From Actinacidiphila bryophytorum (GTDB lineage: Bacteria > Actinomycetota > Actinomycetes > Streptomycetales > Streptomycetaceae), in contig NZ_JAFFIX010000020.1 of the NCBI RefSeq assembly GCF_016916835.1, positions 84,699-148,698 on the forward strand: a stretch of DNA of 64,000 nt, written 5' to 3'. The notes beneath the pieces are model-generated. The model was not told the DNA's origin, did no database searches, and saw nothing but the letters and a program-made list of their open reading frames with translations. This document shows positions 50,983-58,986 of the stretch, one piece after another (within the stretch, counting starts at the first letter, position 1; every line of letters starts with the position of its first letter). The position numbers were made by a program, and so were the translations under genes.

Positions 50983-51935
50983 TGGTCGGCCTCCTTGAGA
51001 CGGTTGCGCAGGAAGACGGTGAGCAGGACGGCGATCACCGCGACCATCACCAGGCCCATGGCGGCGGCGTAGCCGAACTGCCCGTAGCGGAAGGCCTCCT
51101 CGTAGGCGAAGAGGGTCGGCAGCCGGGTCTTGCCGCCGGGGCCGCCGCTGGTCAGCACGTAGACCAGGCCGAAGGAGTTGAAGTTCCAGATGAAGTTGAG
51201 CGCGGTGATGGACAGCACCACCGGTTTGAGGGCCGGCCAGGTCACCGTGGTGAAGCGGCGCCACATCCCGGCCCCGTCGATGCCGGCCGCCTCGTGCAGC
51301 TCAACCGGTACGTTCTGCAGGCCGGCCAGCAGCACCACGGTGGTCTGCGGCATGCCCGCCCACACCCCGACCACGATGACCGCGGGCAGCGCGAGCGACA
51401 GGCTGGAGAGCCAGTCGGTGTGGCCCGAGGTCAGGTGCAGGTGCCGCAGCGCGTTGTTGAGGATGCCCGCGTCGGGGTTGTAGACCAGCCGCCACATGAT
51501 GCCGACCACGACCTCCGGCATCGCCCACGGCACCAGCGCCAGGGTGCGGGCCAGCCAGCGGAAGCGCAGGTTCTCGTTGAGCAGCAGGGCGAGTCCCAGC
51601 GCCAGCAGCAGTTGCAGTGCGGTGACGCAGACCGCCCAGACCAGGCCGATCCTGAACGACTCCCAGAACAGCGAGTCGAGCCGCAGGTCGGCGAAGTTGC
51701 GTACGCCGGTGAAGGACGTGGACCGCGTGACGCCCGACTGGGCGTCGGTGAAGGCCAGCGAGATGCCGTACAGCAGCGGTCCGACGCTCAGCACCAGCAC
51801 GGGTATCAGCGCGGGCAGCAGCAGGAACCAGGCGTCGCGGTCCAGGCCGAGCATCCGGCGGCGGGCGGCGGGCGTACGCGGCGGGGGAGTGCCGGCGCCC
51901 GGCCGCGGCTGGGTGGTCGCGGCGGCGGCGCTCAT
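50979..51935 (-). CDS. Carbohydrate ABC transporter permease (MalF-type), glycoside operon
   Basis: A 318-residue permease with six helices. EAA loop: HEAAGIDGAGMWRRFTTVTWP; a TSGGPGGKTRLPTLFAYEEA segment follows. Its ATG overlaps the LacI stop (ATGA), so the regulator and transporter are in one transcript. That arrangement makes the operon self-limiting if the LacI protein represses it. Confidence 0.92.
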   Translation of the reverse strand: MSAAAATTQPRPGAGTPPPRTPAARRRMLGLDRDAWFLLLPALIPVLVLSVGPLLYGISLAFTDAQSGVTRSTSFTGVRNFADLRLDSLFWESFRIGLVWAVCVTALQLLLALGLALLLNENLRFRWLARTLALVPWAMPEVVVGIMWRLVYNPDAGILNNALRHLHLTSGHTDWLSSLSLALPAVIVVGVWAGMPQTTVVLLAGLQNVPVELHEAAGIDGAGMWRRFTTVTWPALKPVVLSITALNFIWNFNSFGLVYVLTSGGPGGKTRLPTLFAYEEAFRYGQFGYAAAMGLVMVAVIAVLLTVFLRNRLKEADQ

Positions 51936-52972
51936 GACACGCCCGCCGCGGTGCGGGTGCGGGCGCCGGTGGTGGACTCGCGGACCGACAGCCGCGGCGC
52001 GACCGTCTCGCAGCGCACCTCGTGGCGGCCGCCGTCCAGCCGCGCGACCAGCATCTCGGCGGCGATCCTGCCCCTTTCCGCCGAGCCGAGGTCCACGCTG
52101 GTCAGCGCCGGGTGCCCGGCCCTGGCCAGTTCGCTGTCGTCCATCCCCACCACCGCGAGCTCCTCGGGAATGCGCAGGTCCCGGTCGTGCGCGGCATGGG
52201 CGGCGCCCAGCGCGAGCTGGTCGTTGGCGCAGAAGACGCTGTCGATGCCGGGGTGGGCGTCCAGCAGCCGGTGGGCGGCCCGCGCCCCCGCTTCGATGCC
52301 GAAGTCGGTGGTGACGATCAGTTCGGGGTCGGGTACGGCGCCCGCCTCGCGCAGCGCGGTCTCGTAGCCGATCAGCCGGTTGCGCCCCGGCACGGTGTCG
52401 GCCGGGCCGTTGATGAAGGCGATCCGCCGGCGGCCGCACTCCATCAGGTGCCGCACGGCGAGCACGGTGCCCGACACCGAGTCGGCCCGCACACTGTCCA
52501 CCGCGGCCGTGCCGGGCAGCGACCCGATGACCACCACCGGGCGGGCGGCGCGGGCCAGCACCTCCATGTGGGCGTCGGTCACCCGGATCGGACACAGGAT
52601 CAGCCCGTCGCTGGTGCGGTCGGCGAGGCTGCGGACGACGTCGAGTTCGTCCTCGGCGACGGCGTCGGTGGAGTGCAGCAGCAGCCGGTAGCCGAGCGGT
52701 TTGGTCACCGCCTGTATCTGCCGGACCATCGAGACATAGGCCGGATTGCCCACATCCGGCATGGCGAAGGTGAGCTGGCGGGTACGCCCGCCCTTGAGGG
52801 ACCTGGCGACCCCGTTGGGCACGTAGCCCAGTTCCGCCGCGGCCTGCTCGACCCGCCGCACCGTGTTGGGACGAGCCCCGTGACCATTGAGAACGCGGGA
52901 GACCGAGGCGATGGACACCCCCGCGCGTGCGGCGATCGTCTCCACCGTGGGTGGTCCGTCCGAAGTCGGCAT
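51932..52972 (-). CDS. LacI-family regulator of the glycoside operon
   Basis: A 346-residue regulator with helix-turn-helix ETIAARAGVSIASVSRVLNG (residues about 12-31), hinge ARSLKGGRTRQL and an effector domain ending ELAVVGMDDSELARAGHPAL. First gene of the leftward eleven-gene run to 39533. GAGGGG lies about 7 nt before the ATG. A perfect palindrome CTGTAAACGTTTACAG lies 28 bp upstream of the start codon and is the probable operator, implying autoregulation. The effector is unknown; a pentose derivative would fit the linked ribokinase. Confidence 0.93.
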   Translation of the reverse strand: MPTSDGPPTVETIAARAGVSIASVSRVLNGHGARPNTVRRVEQAAAELGYVPNGVARSLKGGRTRQLTFAMPDVGNPAYVSMVRQIQAVTKPLGYRLLLHSTDAVAEDELDVVRSLADRTSDGLILCPIRVTDAHMEVLARAARPVVVIGSLPGTAAVDSVRADSVSGTVLAVRHLMECGRRRIAFINGPADTVPGRNRLIGYETALREAGAVPDPELIVTTDFGIEAGARAAHRLLDAHPGIDSVFCANDQLALGAAHAAHDRDLRIPEELAVVGMDDSELARAGHPALTSVDLGSAERGRIAAEMLVARLDGGRHEVRCETVAPRLSVRESTTGARTRTAAGVS

Positions 52973-52999
52973 AGTCGTCCCCTCGCTGTCCGGCGCAAA

Positions 53000-53015
53000 C
53001 TGTAAACGTTTACAG
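53000..53015. promoter_or_regulatory. LacI operator CTGTAAACGTTTACAG
   Basis: A perfect 16-bp palindrome with the central CG typical of LacI/GalR operators, between the regulator's start codon and a TTGACC -35-like hexamer (minus strand, 53088-53083). A repressor here would control the whole operon. Confidence 0.8.
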
Positions 53016-53082
53016 AGTGATCCTTCTATGACCCCTGATCGGGGGAGTGGTTTCCGCAATGTTGCGCGGAGGTTTCACTGAC

Positions 53083-53100
53083 GGTCAATCAATTGTGACC
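53083..53100. promoter_or_regulatory. GGTCA-N8-TGACC dyad overlapping the -35 region
   Basis: GGTCA (53083-53087) and TGACC (53096-53100) flank ATCAATTG. The left arm contains the minus-strand TTGACC hexamer, so a protein bound here could act on the LacI-led operon. Confidence 0.35.
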
Positions 53101-53135
53101 TGAATCACGACCCGGAGGGAAGCGTTCAGGGAAAT

Positions 53136-53182
53136 CGGTCCGCGGCACCGGCCGTACCGCGGACCGTAGGGGGACGTCCCCC
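53136..53182 (-). terminator. Hairpin pair after the aldolase gene
   Basis: CGGTCCGCGG (53136-53145) and CCGCGGACCG (53157-53166) form a 10-bp stem with an 11-nt loop. GGGGGACGTCCCCC (53169-53182) is a second self-complementary element. Both lie within 50 bp downstream of the aldolase stop and would end the aldolase/MFS transcript before the LacI promoter. Confidence 0.7.
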
Positions 53183-53185
53183 GGA

Positions 53186-54103
53186 CTACTCGACGGCGCC
53201 GAGCCCGGCCGCTGCGAGCAGCTCCGCGACCGCCCGCGACTCGGCGTCCGTCAGCGGCAGCAGCGGCGCCTGGGTGTACGCGTGCCGGATCACCCCGCGC
53301 GCCGCCAGCGCGGCCTTGAAAGCTCCCAGCGCGCCCGACATCCGGCCGACCCGGCCGCGGTCGGCGACCTCGATGACGGCGAACAGCGCGGTCAGCCGCC
53401 GCTGTTCGGCCCGCGCGGCAGCGAAGTCGCCCGCCCGCGCGGCCTCGTAGAGCCGCACGTAGCCGTGCGGGTCGACATTGCCCAGGCCCGGCACGATGCC
53501 GTCGGCGCCGCGCGCCATCGCCAGGTCCGCCAGCGTCTCGGAGCCGGTCAGGCAGCCGGCGCCGCTGCCCGCGGCGCCGTCCAGCACCCGCTGGAAGCCC
53601 TCCAGGTCGCCCGAGGAGTCCTTGACCGCGGCGATCACCTTGGCCTGCGCCAGCTCCCCGAGCAGCGCGGACGGCAGCTTGTAGCCGACGTTCGCGGGGA
53701 TGTCGTAGGCCACGACGGGCAGTTCGAGCGCCGCGTGCAGCAGTTCGTAGTGCGCCCTGACCTCGGCCTCGGCGACCCCGACGTAGAAGGGCGCGGTCAC
53801 CACCACCGCGTCGGCGCCCGACGCCTGCGCCCGCCGGGCGTGTTCGAGCACCCGCCGGGTGCCGGTGTCGATCGCGCCGGCCAGCACCGGCACCTGCCCG
53901 GCTGCGGTGGCGACGACCGTACGCAGCGCGGTGTCCCGCGCCGCGTCGGTCAACTGGGCGATCTCCCCGGTCGACCCGCCGACGAACAGGCCGTGCACGC
54001 CCGCGTCGAGCAGGAAGCCGGTGAGGCGCTCCAGCGAGGCGGTGTCCACCTCCCCGTCCTCGGTCAGCGGGGTGCACAGGGGAGGAACGACTCCGTGGAA
54101 CAT
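53186..54103 (-). CDS. DapA/NanA-family lyase (dihydrodipicolinate synthase-like aldolase)
   Basis: A 305-residue class I aldolase-fold enzyme. The Schiff-base lysine is Lys161 in AAVKDSSGDLEGF, the catalytic Tyr133 lies in VAYDIPANVGYKLP, and the GGSTGEIAQL loop binds a keto-acid carboxylate. Family members include N-acetylneuraminate lyase, KDG aldolase, dihydrodipicolinate synthase and keto-deoxy-glucarate dehydratase; GGSTGE in place of GTTGE argues for a catabolic lyase rather than lysine biosynthesis. Coupled by TGATG overlap to an MFS carrier of the sialate/organic-acid type, so it probably cleaves an imported keto-sugar acid. Confidence 0.88.
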   Translation of the reverse strand: MFHGVVPPLCTPLTEDGEVDTASLERLTGFLLDAGVHGLFVGGSTGEIAQLTDAARDTALRTVVATAAGQVPVLAGAIDTGTRRVLEHARRAQASGADAVVVTAPFYVGVAEAEVRAHYELLHAALELPVVAYDIPANVGYKLPSALLGELAQAKVIAAVKDSSGDLEGFQRVLDGAAGSGAGCLTGSETLADLAMARGADGIVPGLGNVDPHGYVRLYEAARAGDFAAARAEQRRLTALFAVIEVADRGRVGRMSGALGAFKAALAARGVIRHAYTQAPLLPLTDAESRAVAELLAAAGLGAVE

Positions 54104-55560
54104 CAGACCTTCTCACTTGCCGGGGGTTCGGCTGTCGCGGTTCTTCCTGGTACTGCGGGGCGCCGCCGGTCCGCCGCGCCCTGCACGCGGGCCGGCACGT
54201 CGAAGCCGACCAGCAGCACGACCACGACGGTCAGGGCCAGGCCGAGCACGGCCAGCGAGGTGCCCAGGCCCAGCGGTTCTGCGATCTTGGCACCGAGCAC
54301 GGGGGCGGCGGCCCCGCCGAGCGCGCCGACGTTGTAGCTGAACCCGAGTGCGGCGGCGCGCATGCCGATCGGGTAGTGCGAACTGATGTAGCTGGGCAGC
54401 ACGCCCGAGGCGCCCTGGCTGGTGCCCACCAGCAGGAACAGCAGCACCCACAGGGCGGTGGTGTGGCCCTCACCGAGCGCGAACACCGGGTAGACGAAGG
54501 CCAGCGAGACGACGAGCATGCCGACGTACGCCCGCCGGGTGCCGAACCGGTCGCCGAGGTAGCCGCTGACCACCGAGCCGACCGCGTAGCCGAAGCCCGC
54601 GTACAGCAGCGCGTCGGAGACCTGCGCCGGGTCGTAGTGCAGGTCGGTCTTCAGATACGTCGGCAGCAGCGACTGCAGCGGCCACGAGTAGAGGAACGCG
54701 CAGAAGACGGTGACCATCAGCCCCACGACCACCGGCCACAACCGCTGCGCGAACTGCACCGCAAGCGCCACGAAGCACGCGGTGATCACCGCGACCAGCA
54801 GCAGCGTGACCGCGAGCGACTGGCTGCGCAGCACCACCAGCAGCGCGACCGCGGCCACCAGGCACACCGGCACCGTCCACAGCCTGGCCCGGCCGGTGAA
54901 GAGCAGGGCGGTCGCGCTGACCGGCCGCTCGCCCGCGTCCCTGGCCTTCTGCCACTCGGCGGCCTCCGGCAGCCGGCGGCGCAGGTAGACCGCGACGACC
55001 ACCGGCAGGATGCCGATCCAGAACAGCACCCGCCAGCTGGTGTGCGGCACCACCCAGGCGTACGTCTTGGCGGCCAGCACCCCGCCCAGCGGGTAGCCGG
55101 ACAGCAGCATGCCGCTCGCGGTGTTCCGCATCCGGCGCGGCCAGCTCTCGATGATGTACGTCGCGCTCGCGCTGTACTCGCCCGCCATGCCGAGCCCGAC
55201 GACCATCCGGAAGGCGAACAGCGACCAGTAGTCCCACGAGAAGCCGCACAGGACCGAACCGACCGCGTACAGCGCGATGCTCAGCACCATCGCGGGACGG
55301 CGCCCGAAGCGGTCGCCCAGCGCGCCGATGGCGAGCCCGCCGAACCAGCGCGAGACGAACGCGGCCGACACGAGGGTCGCCGCCGTCACCGTGGACAGGT
55401 GGAAGTCCTTGGCGATCTCGGTCAGCACCAGGGTGATCAGGCCGAAGTCGAAGCCGTCCATCGCGTAGCCGAGCCACGCGGCGGAGAACGCCTTCCAGTT
55501 CTGCTTCGACAGCTCGGCGCGCCAGCGGAGGGGCGGCGCGGCTGCGTCGTGTGTGCTCAT
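54103..55560 (-). CDS. MFS transporter, sialate/organic-acid:H+ symporter (NanT-like)
   Basis: A 485-residue permease with twelve or more helices. Major-facilitator signatures: GALGDRFGRRPAMVLSIAL between helices 2 and 3, ASATYIIESWPRRMRNTASG in the first half, and GYLGDRFGTRRAYVGML in the second half. The opening WKAFSAAWLGYAMDGFDFGL is typical of the sialate/aromatic-acid symporter groups. The extra hydrophobic segments near residues 215-265 fit a NanT-like layout with additional helices. Linked to a NanA-family lyase and a FadR-type regulator, so it likely imports the substrate of that lyase. Confidence 0.9.
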   Translation of the reverse strand: MSTHDAAAPPLRWRAELSKQNWKAFSAAWLGYAMDGFDFGLITLVLTEIAKDFHLSTVTAATLVSAAFVSRWFGGLAIGALGDRFGRRPAMVLSIALYAVGSVLCGFSWDYWSLFAFRMVVGLGMAGEYSASATYIIESWPRRMRNTASGMLLSGYPLGGVLAAKTYAWVVPHTSWRVLFWIGILPVVVAVYLRRRLPEAAEWQKARDAGERPVSATALLFTGRARLWTVPVCLVAAVALLVVLRSQSLAVTLLLVAVITACFVALAVQFAQRLWPVVVGLMVTVFCAFLYSWPLQSLLPTYLKTDLHYDPAQVSDALLYAGFGYAVGSVVSGYLGDRFGTRRAYVGMLVVSLAFVYPVFALGEGHTTALWVLLFLLVGTSQGASGVLPSYISSHYPIGMRAAALGFSYNVGALGGAAAPVLGAKIAEPLGLGTSLAVLGLALTVVVVLLVGFDVPARVQGAADRRRPAVPGRTATAEPPASEKV

Positions 55561-55599
55561 GGGCTCGCATCCTCGGGAGCGGTGGTTCGAGAAGCCGGA

Positions 55600-55629
55600 C
55601 GTAGGACGTAGGACGTCCCACGTCCTACG
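55600..55629. promoter_or_regulatory. FadR/GntR-type operator with 9-bp arms
   Basis: CGTAGGACG (55607-55615) and CGTCCTACG (55621-55629) are perfect arms around TCCCA; an extra direct CGTAGGA copy sits at 55600-55606. It lies between the divergent MFS/lyase operon and the GntR gene, so one bound dimer could control both. Confidence 0.8.
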
Positions 55630-55637
55630 CTTCGCGG

Positions 55638-55643
55638 TAACGT
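55638..55643 (+). promoter_or_regulatory. -10 box TAACGT, leaderless gntR start
   Basis: TAACGT ends 7 nt before the ATG at 55651 with no Shine-Dalgarno sequence between. The operator dyad ends 8 bp upstream of the box, in the -10/-35 spacer. Confidence 0.5.
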
Positions 55644-55650
55644 AGGCCGC

Positions 55651-56418
55651 ATGCCAGCTCAGCGCAAGCCCCCCGCCGCGCCGGCCGCCGACGCCGGGCG
55701 CGGCCGGCGGCCCACCGTGCAGGACCAACTCATCGACCTCATCGTGGAGTTGGACCTCGATCCGGGAGAGGTGCTGCCGCCGGAACCCGAGCTGATGCGT
55801 ACGCTCGGTGTCAGCCGCAACTCGGTGCGTGAAGCACTCAAGGGCCTGCAGGCCCTCGGAATTGTCGACATCCGGCACGGCTACGGTACCTACGTCGGCA
55901 CCCCGCAGCTGCGGTCCATGGCCCCCGGCCTGCTCTTCCACACCCGGCTGGCGGTGCGCAGGGACAACCCGCGCGGCCTGCTCGACATCGTCGAGGTCCG
56001 CGCACTCCTGGAGAGCGGCCTCATCCGCCGCTCCGCCCTCGAACTCACCGACGGCGACATCGGCCGGCTGCGCGGGGAACTCGACGCGCTCGCCGCCGAC
56101 GGCGACGCCGGACGAGCCGGCCACGACCGGCGCTTCCACGAACTGCTCTACGAACCCCTCGGCAATGCGCTGGTCCTCCAGCTGATCGCGCTGTTCTGGG
56201 ACGTCTACCGCCAGGTCGAGGCCGAGGTCGGCAAGCCGCACACCGACCACGGCCAGGTCGTACGCCAGCACCGCCAGGTCCTGGAGGCCGTCGCGGCCCG
56301 CGACCCCGACGCGGCGGCGGCCAGGATCGCCGAGCACTTCGCCGACATCACCGCCCGCTTCGACCGCTGGACCGGATCTCCCGCCCCGGCGGCGGAGCCC
56401 GCCGCGGGCCCGGCGTGA
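55651..56418 (+). CDS. FadR-subfamily GntR transcriptional regulator
   Basis: A 255-residue repressor. After a 25-residue Pro/Ala tail comes a winged helix (residues about 23-90; LPPEPELMRTLGVSRNSVRE, then ALKGLQALGIVDIRHGYGTY). An all-helical FCD effector domain follows, with metal-ligand candidates in EVRALLESGLI, GHDRRFHELL and QHRQVLEAV. FCD regulators typically bind hydroxy or keto acids, matching the divergent keto-acid lyase and symporter genes. A shared dyad operator lies between them. Confidence 0.93.
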   Translation: MPAQRKPPAAPAADAGRGRRPTVQDQLIDLIVELDLDPGEVLPPEPELMRTLGVSRNSVREALKGLQALGIVDIRHGYGTYVGTPQLRSMAPGLLFHTRLAVRRDNPRGLLDIVEVRALLESGLIRRSALELTDGDIGRLRGELDALAADGDAGRAGHDRRFHELLYEPLGNALVLQLIALFWDVYRQVEAEVGKPHTDHGQVVRQHRQVLEAVAARDPDAAAARIAEHFADITARFDRWTGSPAPAAEPAAGPA

Positions 56419-56419
56419 G

Positions 56420-56477
56420 CCGGCGGATCCGCCGGGGAGCGGCTTCGGGGCAGGCCGGCCCGGCGGGCGGGCCGGCC
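56420..56477 (+). terminator. Two GC hairpins after the gntR gene
   Basis: CCGGCGGATCCGCCGG (56420-56435) is a 16-bp palindrome immediately after the stop. GGCCGGCCC (56453-56461) and GGGCCGGCC (56469-56477) form a second stem with a 7-nt loop. The remaining 220 bp to the FUSC gene are GC-rich with no gene. Confidence 0.65.
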
Positions 56478-56700
56478 CCGGCGACTCCACCGGCCTGAGG
56501 TGCGCCCGGTCTGCGGGCCGCCTGCCGGAGGCGGAGTACGGGTGGCGTCGGCGGCCTGAGCCGCGCCCGGTTCCGGGCTGCGCGGCGCAGGCCGGATCGC
56601 GGTCGCGGGATCCGCCGGGGGCCGGCAGCCGGGATACTCGACGCCAGCGGTGTGCCGGGACGGCCCGGGGCGCCGCCCGGCAGACCCGAGGAGCGCCCGT

Positions 56701-58986
56701 ATGGACAGCCCGACCCGTGACCCCGGCCTCGCCCGCCGCGTACTGCGGGCGCTGCGGGCCAAGGACCCGGCGCTGGCCGCCACCCGCAGGGCCGCCCGCG
56801 GCGCCATCGTGATGCCCGCGCTCTTCGCCCTGTGCAGCCAGGTCATCGGCTCACCCGCGATGGCCAGCTTCGCCGCCTTCGGCGCCTTCTCCATGCTGCT
56901 GCTGGTCGACTTCAACGGCCCCGCCGTGCAGCGGCTGCGCGCCCACGCCGCCCTCGCCGTCGCCTGGGCGGCACTGATCTGCCTGGGCACCGCCGTCTCC
57001 CAGGTGACCTGGCTCGGCGTCGCGACCATGGTCGTGGTCGGCTTCGCGATCCTCTTCTCCGGCATCGTCAGCTCGGTCCTGGCCGGCGCCACGACCGCGC
57101 TGCTGCTCGGCTTCATCCTCCCCGTGTCCCTGTCCGCGCCGCTGTCCGCGCTGCCCGACCGGCTGGCAGGCGCCGGCATGGCCGCAGGCGCCTCCATGCT
57201 CGCCGTCACCCTGCTGTGGCCGCGCCCCACCACCGACCCGCTCGACAAACCCGCCGCCGACGTCTGCCGGGCCGTCGCCGTACGGCTGCGCGTCGACGCC
57301 GCCCTCGTCCTCGGCCCCGACACACCCACCGACGCGGACTGCACGGCGGCGAGCCGGAGCGCCGCGGACGCCGCTGACAGACTCCGCCGCGCCTTCGACT
57401 CCACGCCCTACCGCCCCACCGGCCTGTCCACCGGGGCACGCGCCGTGGTCCGGCTGGTCGACCAGCTCACCTGGCTCACCGCCATCGTCGCCCACAGCGG
57501 TACGCCCCAGGCCACCGCCCGCAGCCACGCCGATGCCCCCTGCCTGGCCAAACGAGCCGCGGCCCGCACCCTCGACGAGGCCGCGGACCTGCTGGAAGGC
57601 CGGCACACCGACCCCGGGCCGCTGCAAGCCGCGGCCGAGGAGCTGCGCAAGGCCCTCGACGCCATGGAGCGCGACGCCACCACCCGGCTGCCCGTGCAAC
57701 GGGACACCCCCGGCGACCAGGAGGTCACCGACTTCCTCAGCTCCCTCGACGTCTCCTTCCGCACCCAGGAACTGAGCCACGCCGTCCTCCAGATCGCCGC
57801 CAACGTCGAACTCGCCTCCGCCGCGGAACGCCGCGGCTGGGCCGACCGGCTGCTCGGCCGCGAACCCGGCGGCCTGACCGGCCCCCTCACCGCGGCCAGG
57901 GAACGCGCCACCGCACACGTCGACCGGCACTCGGTGTGGCTGCACAACAGCGTCCGCGGCGCCGTCGGGCTCGGCCTCGCCGTCGCCATCACCGACGTGA
58001 CCACCGTCCAGCACTCCTTCTGGGTCGTGCTCGGCGCGCTGTCCGTCCTGCGCTCCAACGCACTCAACACCGGCCAGAACGCGGTACGCGGCCTGGCAGG
58101 CACGGTGATCGGCTCCATCGTCGGAGCCGGGCTGCTGCAGCTCATCGGCCACAACAGCGTGCTGCTGTGGTTCCTGCTGCCGCTCGCCGTCCTCGTCGCC
58201 GGCATCGCGCCCGCCGCGATCTCCTTCGCCGCCGGGCAGGCCGCCTTCACCGTCACCCTGGTGATCCTCTTCAACATCGGCCAGGTCCCCGACTGGCGGG
58301 TCGGCCTCTTCCGTGTCGAGGACATCGCACTCGGCTGCGCCGTCAGCATCGTGGTCGGCACCTTCTTCTGGCCGCGCGGCGCGGCGGCGGCCGTGGGCAA
58401 GGCCATGGCCGAGGCGTACGCCGCCAGCGCCGACTACCTCGCGGGGGCGGTCGACTACGGGGTGGGGTGCTGCACCGCCGGGCCGGAGCCGGCCGCGGCC
58501 CCGCTGGCCGCCGGGCGGCAGGCCGCTGCGGCGGCCCGCCGCCTCGACGACGCCTTCCGCAGCTACCTCGCCGAACGCGGCCCCAAGCCCGTGCCGCTCG
58601 CCGAGATGACCACGCTGGTCACCGGCGTGGTCGGGCTGCGGCTCGCCGCGGACGCCGTGCTCGGCATGTGGCAGCGGGCCGGCGACGTGCACAGTGACGC
58701 GGAGCGGGCGGCGGCCCGCTCGGAGCTGCTGTCCGGGGCCGACCGCATCTCCGGCTGGTACCACGGACTGGCCGCCGGGCTCGACGGGAGCGGGCGGGTG
58801 CCGGTGCCGCTGCCGCACGACGGTGCGGGCGACGCCCGTCTCGTCGTGGCGGTCCGTCGGGACCTCCGCGACGAGGACGGCCGTGCTACCGCCACGGCCG
58901 TCCGGATCGTGTGGACCGGCGATCACCTGGACGCGGCCCGCCGCCTCCAGACCTCCCTGGCCCATGCGGCCACGTCCCTCCCGTGA
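56701..58986 (+). CDS. FUSC-family membrane protein (aromatic-acid efflux-like)
   Basis: A 761-residue protein with two similar membrane halves. Helices lie in residues about 35-175 (AIVMPALFALCSQVIGSPAM onward), then a cytoplasmic helical region to about 415, then a second helix bundle (SVRGAVGLGLAVAITDVTTV, FWVVLGALSVLRSNALNTGQ, LVAGIAPAAISFAAGQAAFT) and a C-terminal cytoplasmic domain. The ALSVLRSNALNTGQNAVRGL segment is the FUSC/YccS signature. The family is linked to efflux of aromatic acids such as fusaric or p-hydroxybenzoic acid; the real substrate is unknown. GAGGAG precedes the ATG. Confidence 0.9.
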   Translation: MDSPTRDPGLARRVLRALRAKDPALAATRRAARGAIVMPALFALCSQVIGSPAMASFAAFGAFSMLLLVDFNGPAVQRLRAHAALAVAWAALICLGTAVSQVTWLGVATMVVVGFAILFSGIVSSVLAGATTALLLGFILPVSLSAPLSALPDRLAGAGMAAGASMLAVTLLWPRPTTDPLDKPAADVCRAVAVRLRVDAALVLGPDTPTDADCTAASRSAADAADRLRRAFDSTPYRPTGLSTGARAVVRLVDQLTWLTAIVAHSGTPQATARSHADAPCLAKRAAARTLDEAADLLEGRHTDPGPLQAAAEELRKALDAMERDATTRLPVQRDTPGDQEVTDFLSSLDVSFRTQELSHAVLQIAANVELASAAERRGWADRLLGREPGGLTGPLTAARERATAHVDRHSVWLHNSVRGAVGLGLAVAITDVTTVQHSFWVVLGALSVLRSNALNTGQNAVRGLAGTVIGSIVGAGLLQLIGHNSVLLWFLLPLAVLVAGIAPAAISFAAGQAAFTVTLVILFNIGQVPDWRVGLFRVEDIALGCAVSIVVGTFFWPRGAAAAVGKAMAEAYAASADYLAGAVDYGVGCCTAGPEPAAAPLAAGRQAAAAARRLDDAFRSYLAERGPKPVPLAEMTTLVTGVVGLRLAADAVLGMWQRAGDVHSDAERAAARSELLSGADRISGWYHGLAAGLDGSGRVPVPLPHDGAGDARLVVAVRRDLRDEDGRATATAVRIVWTGDHLDAARRLQTSLAHAATSLP

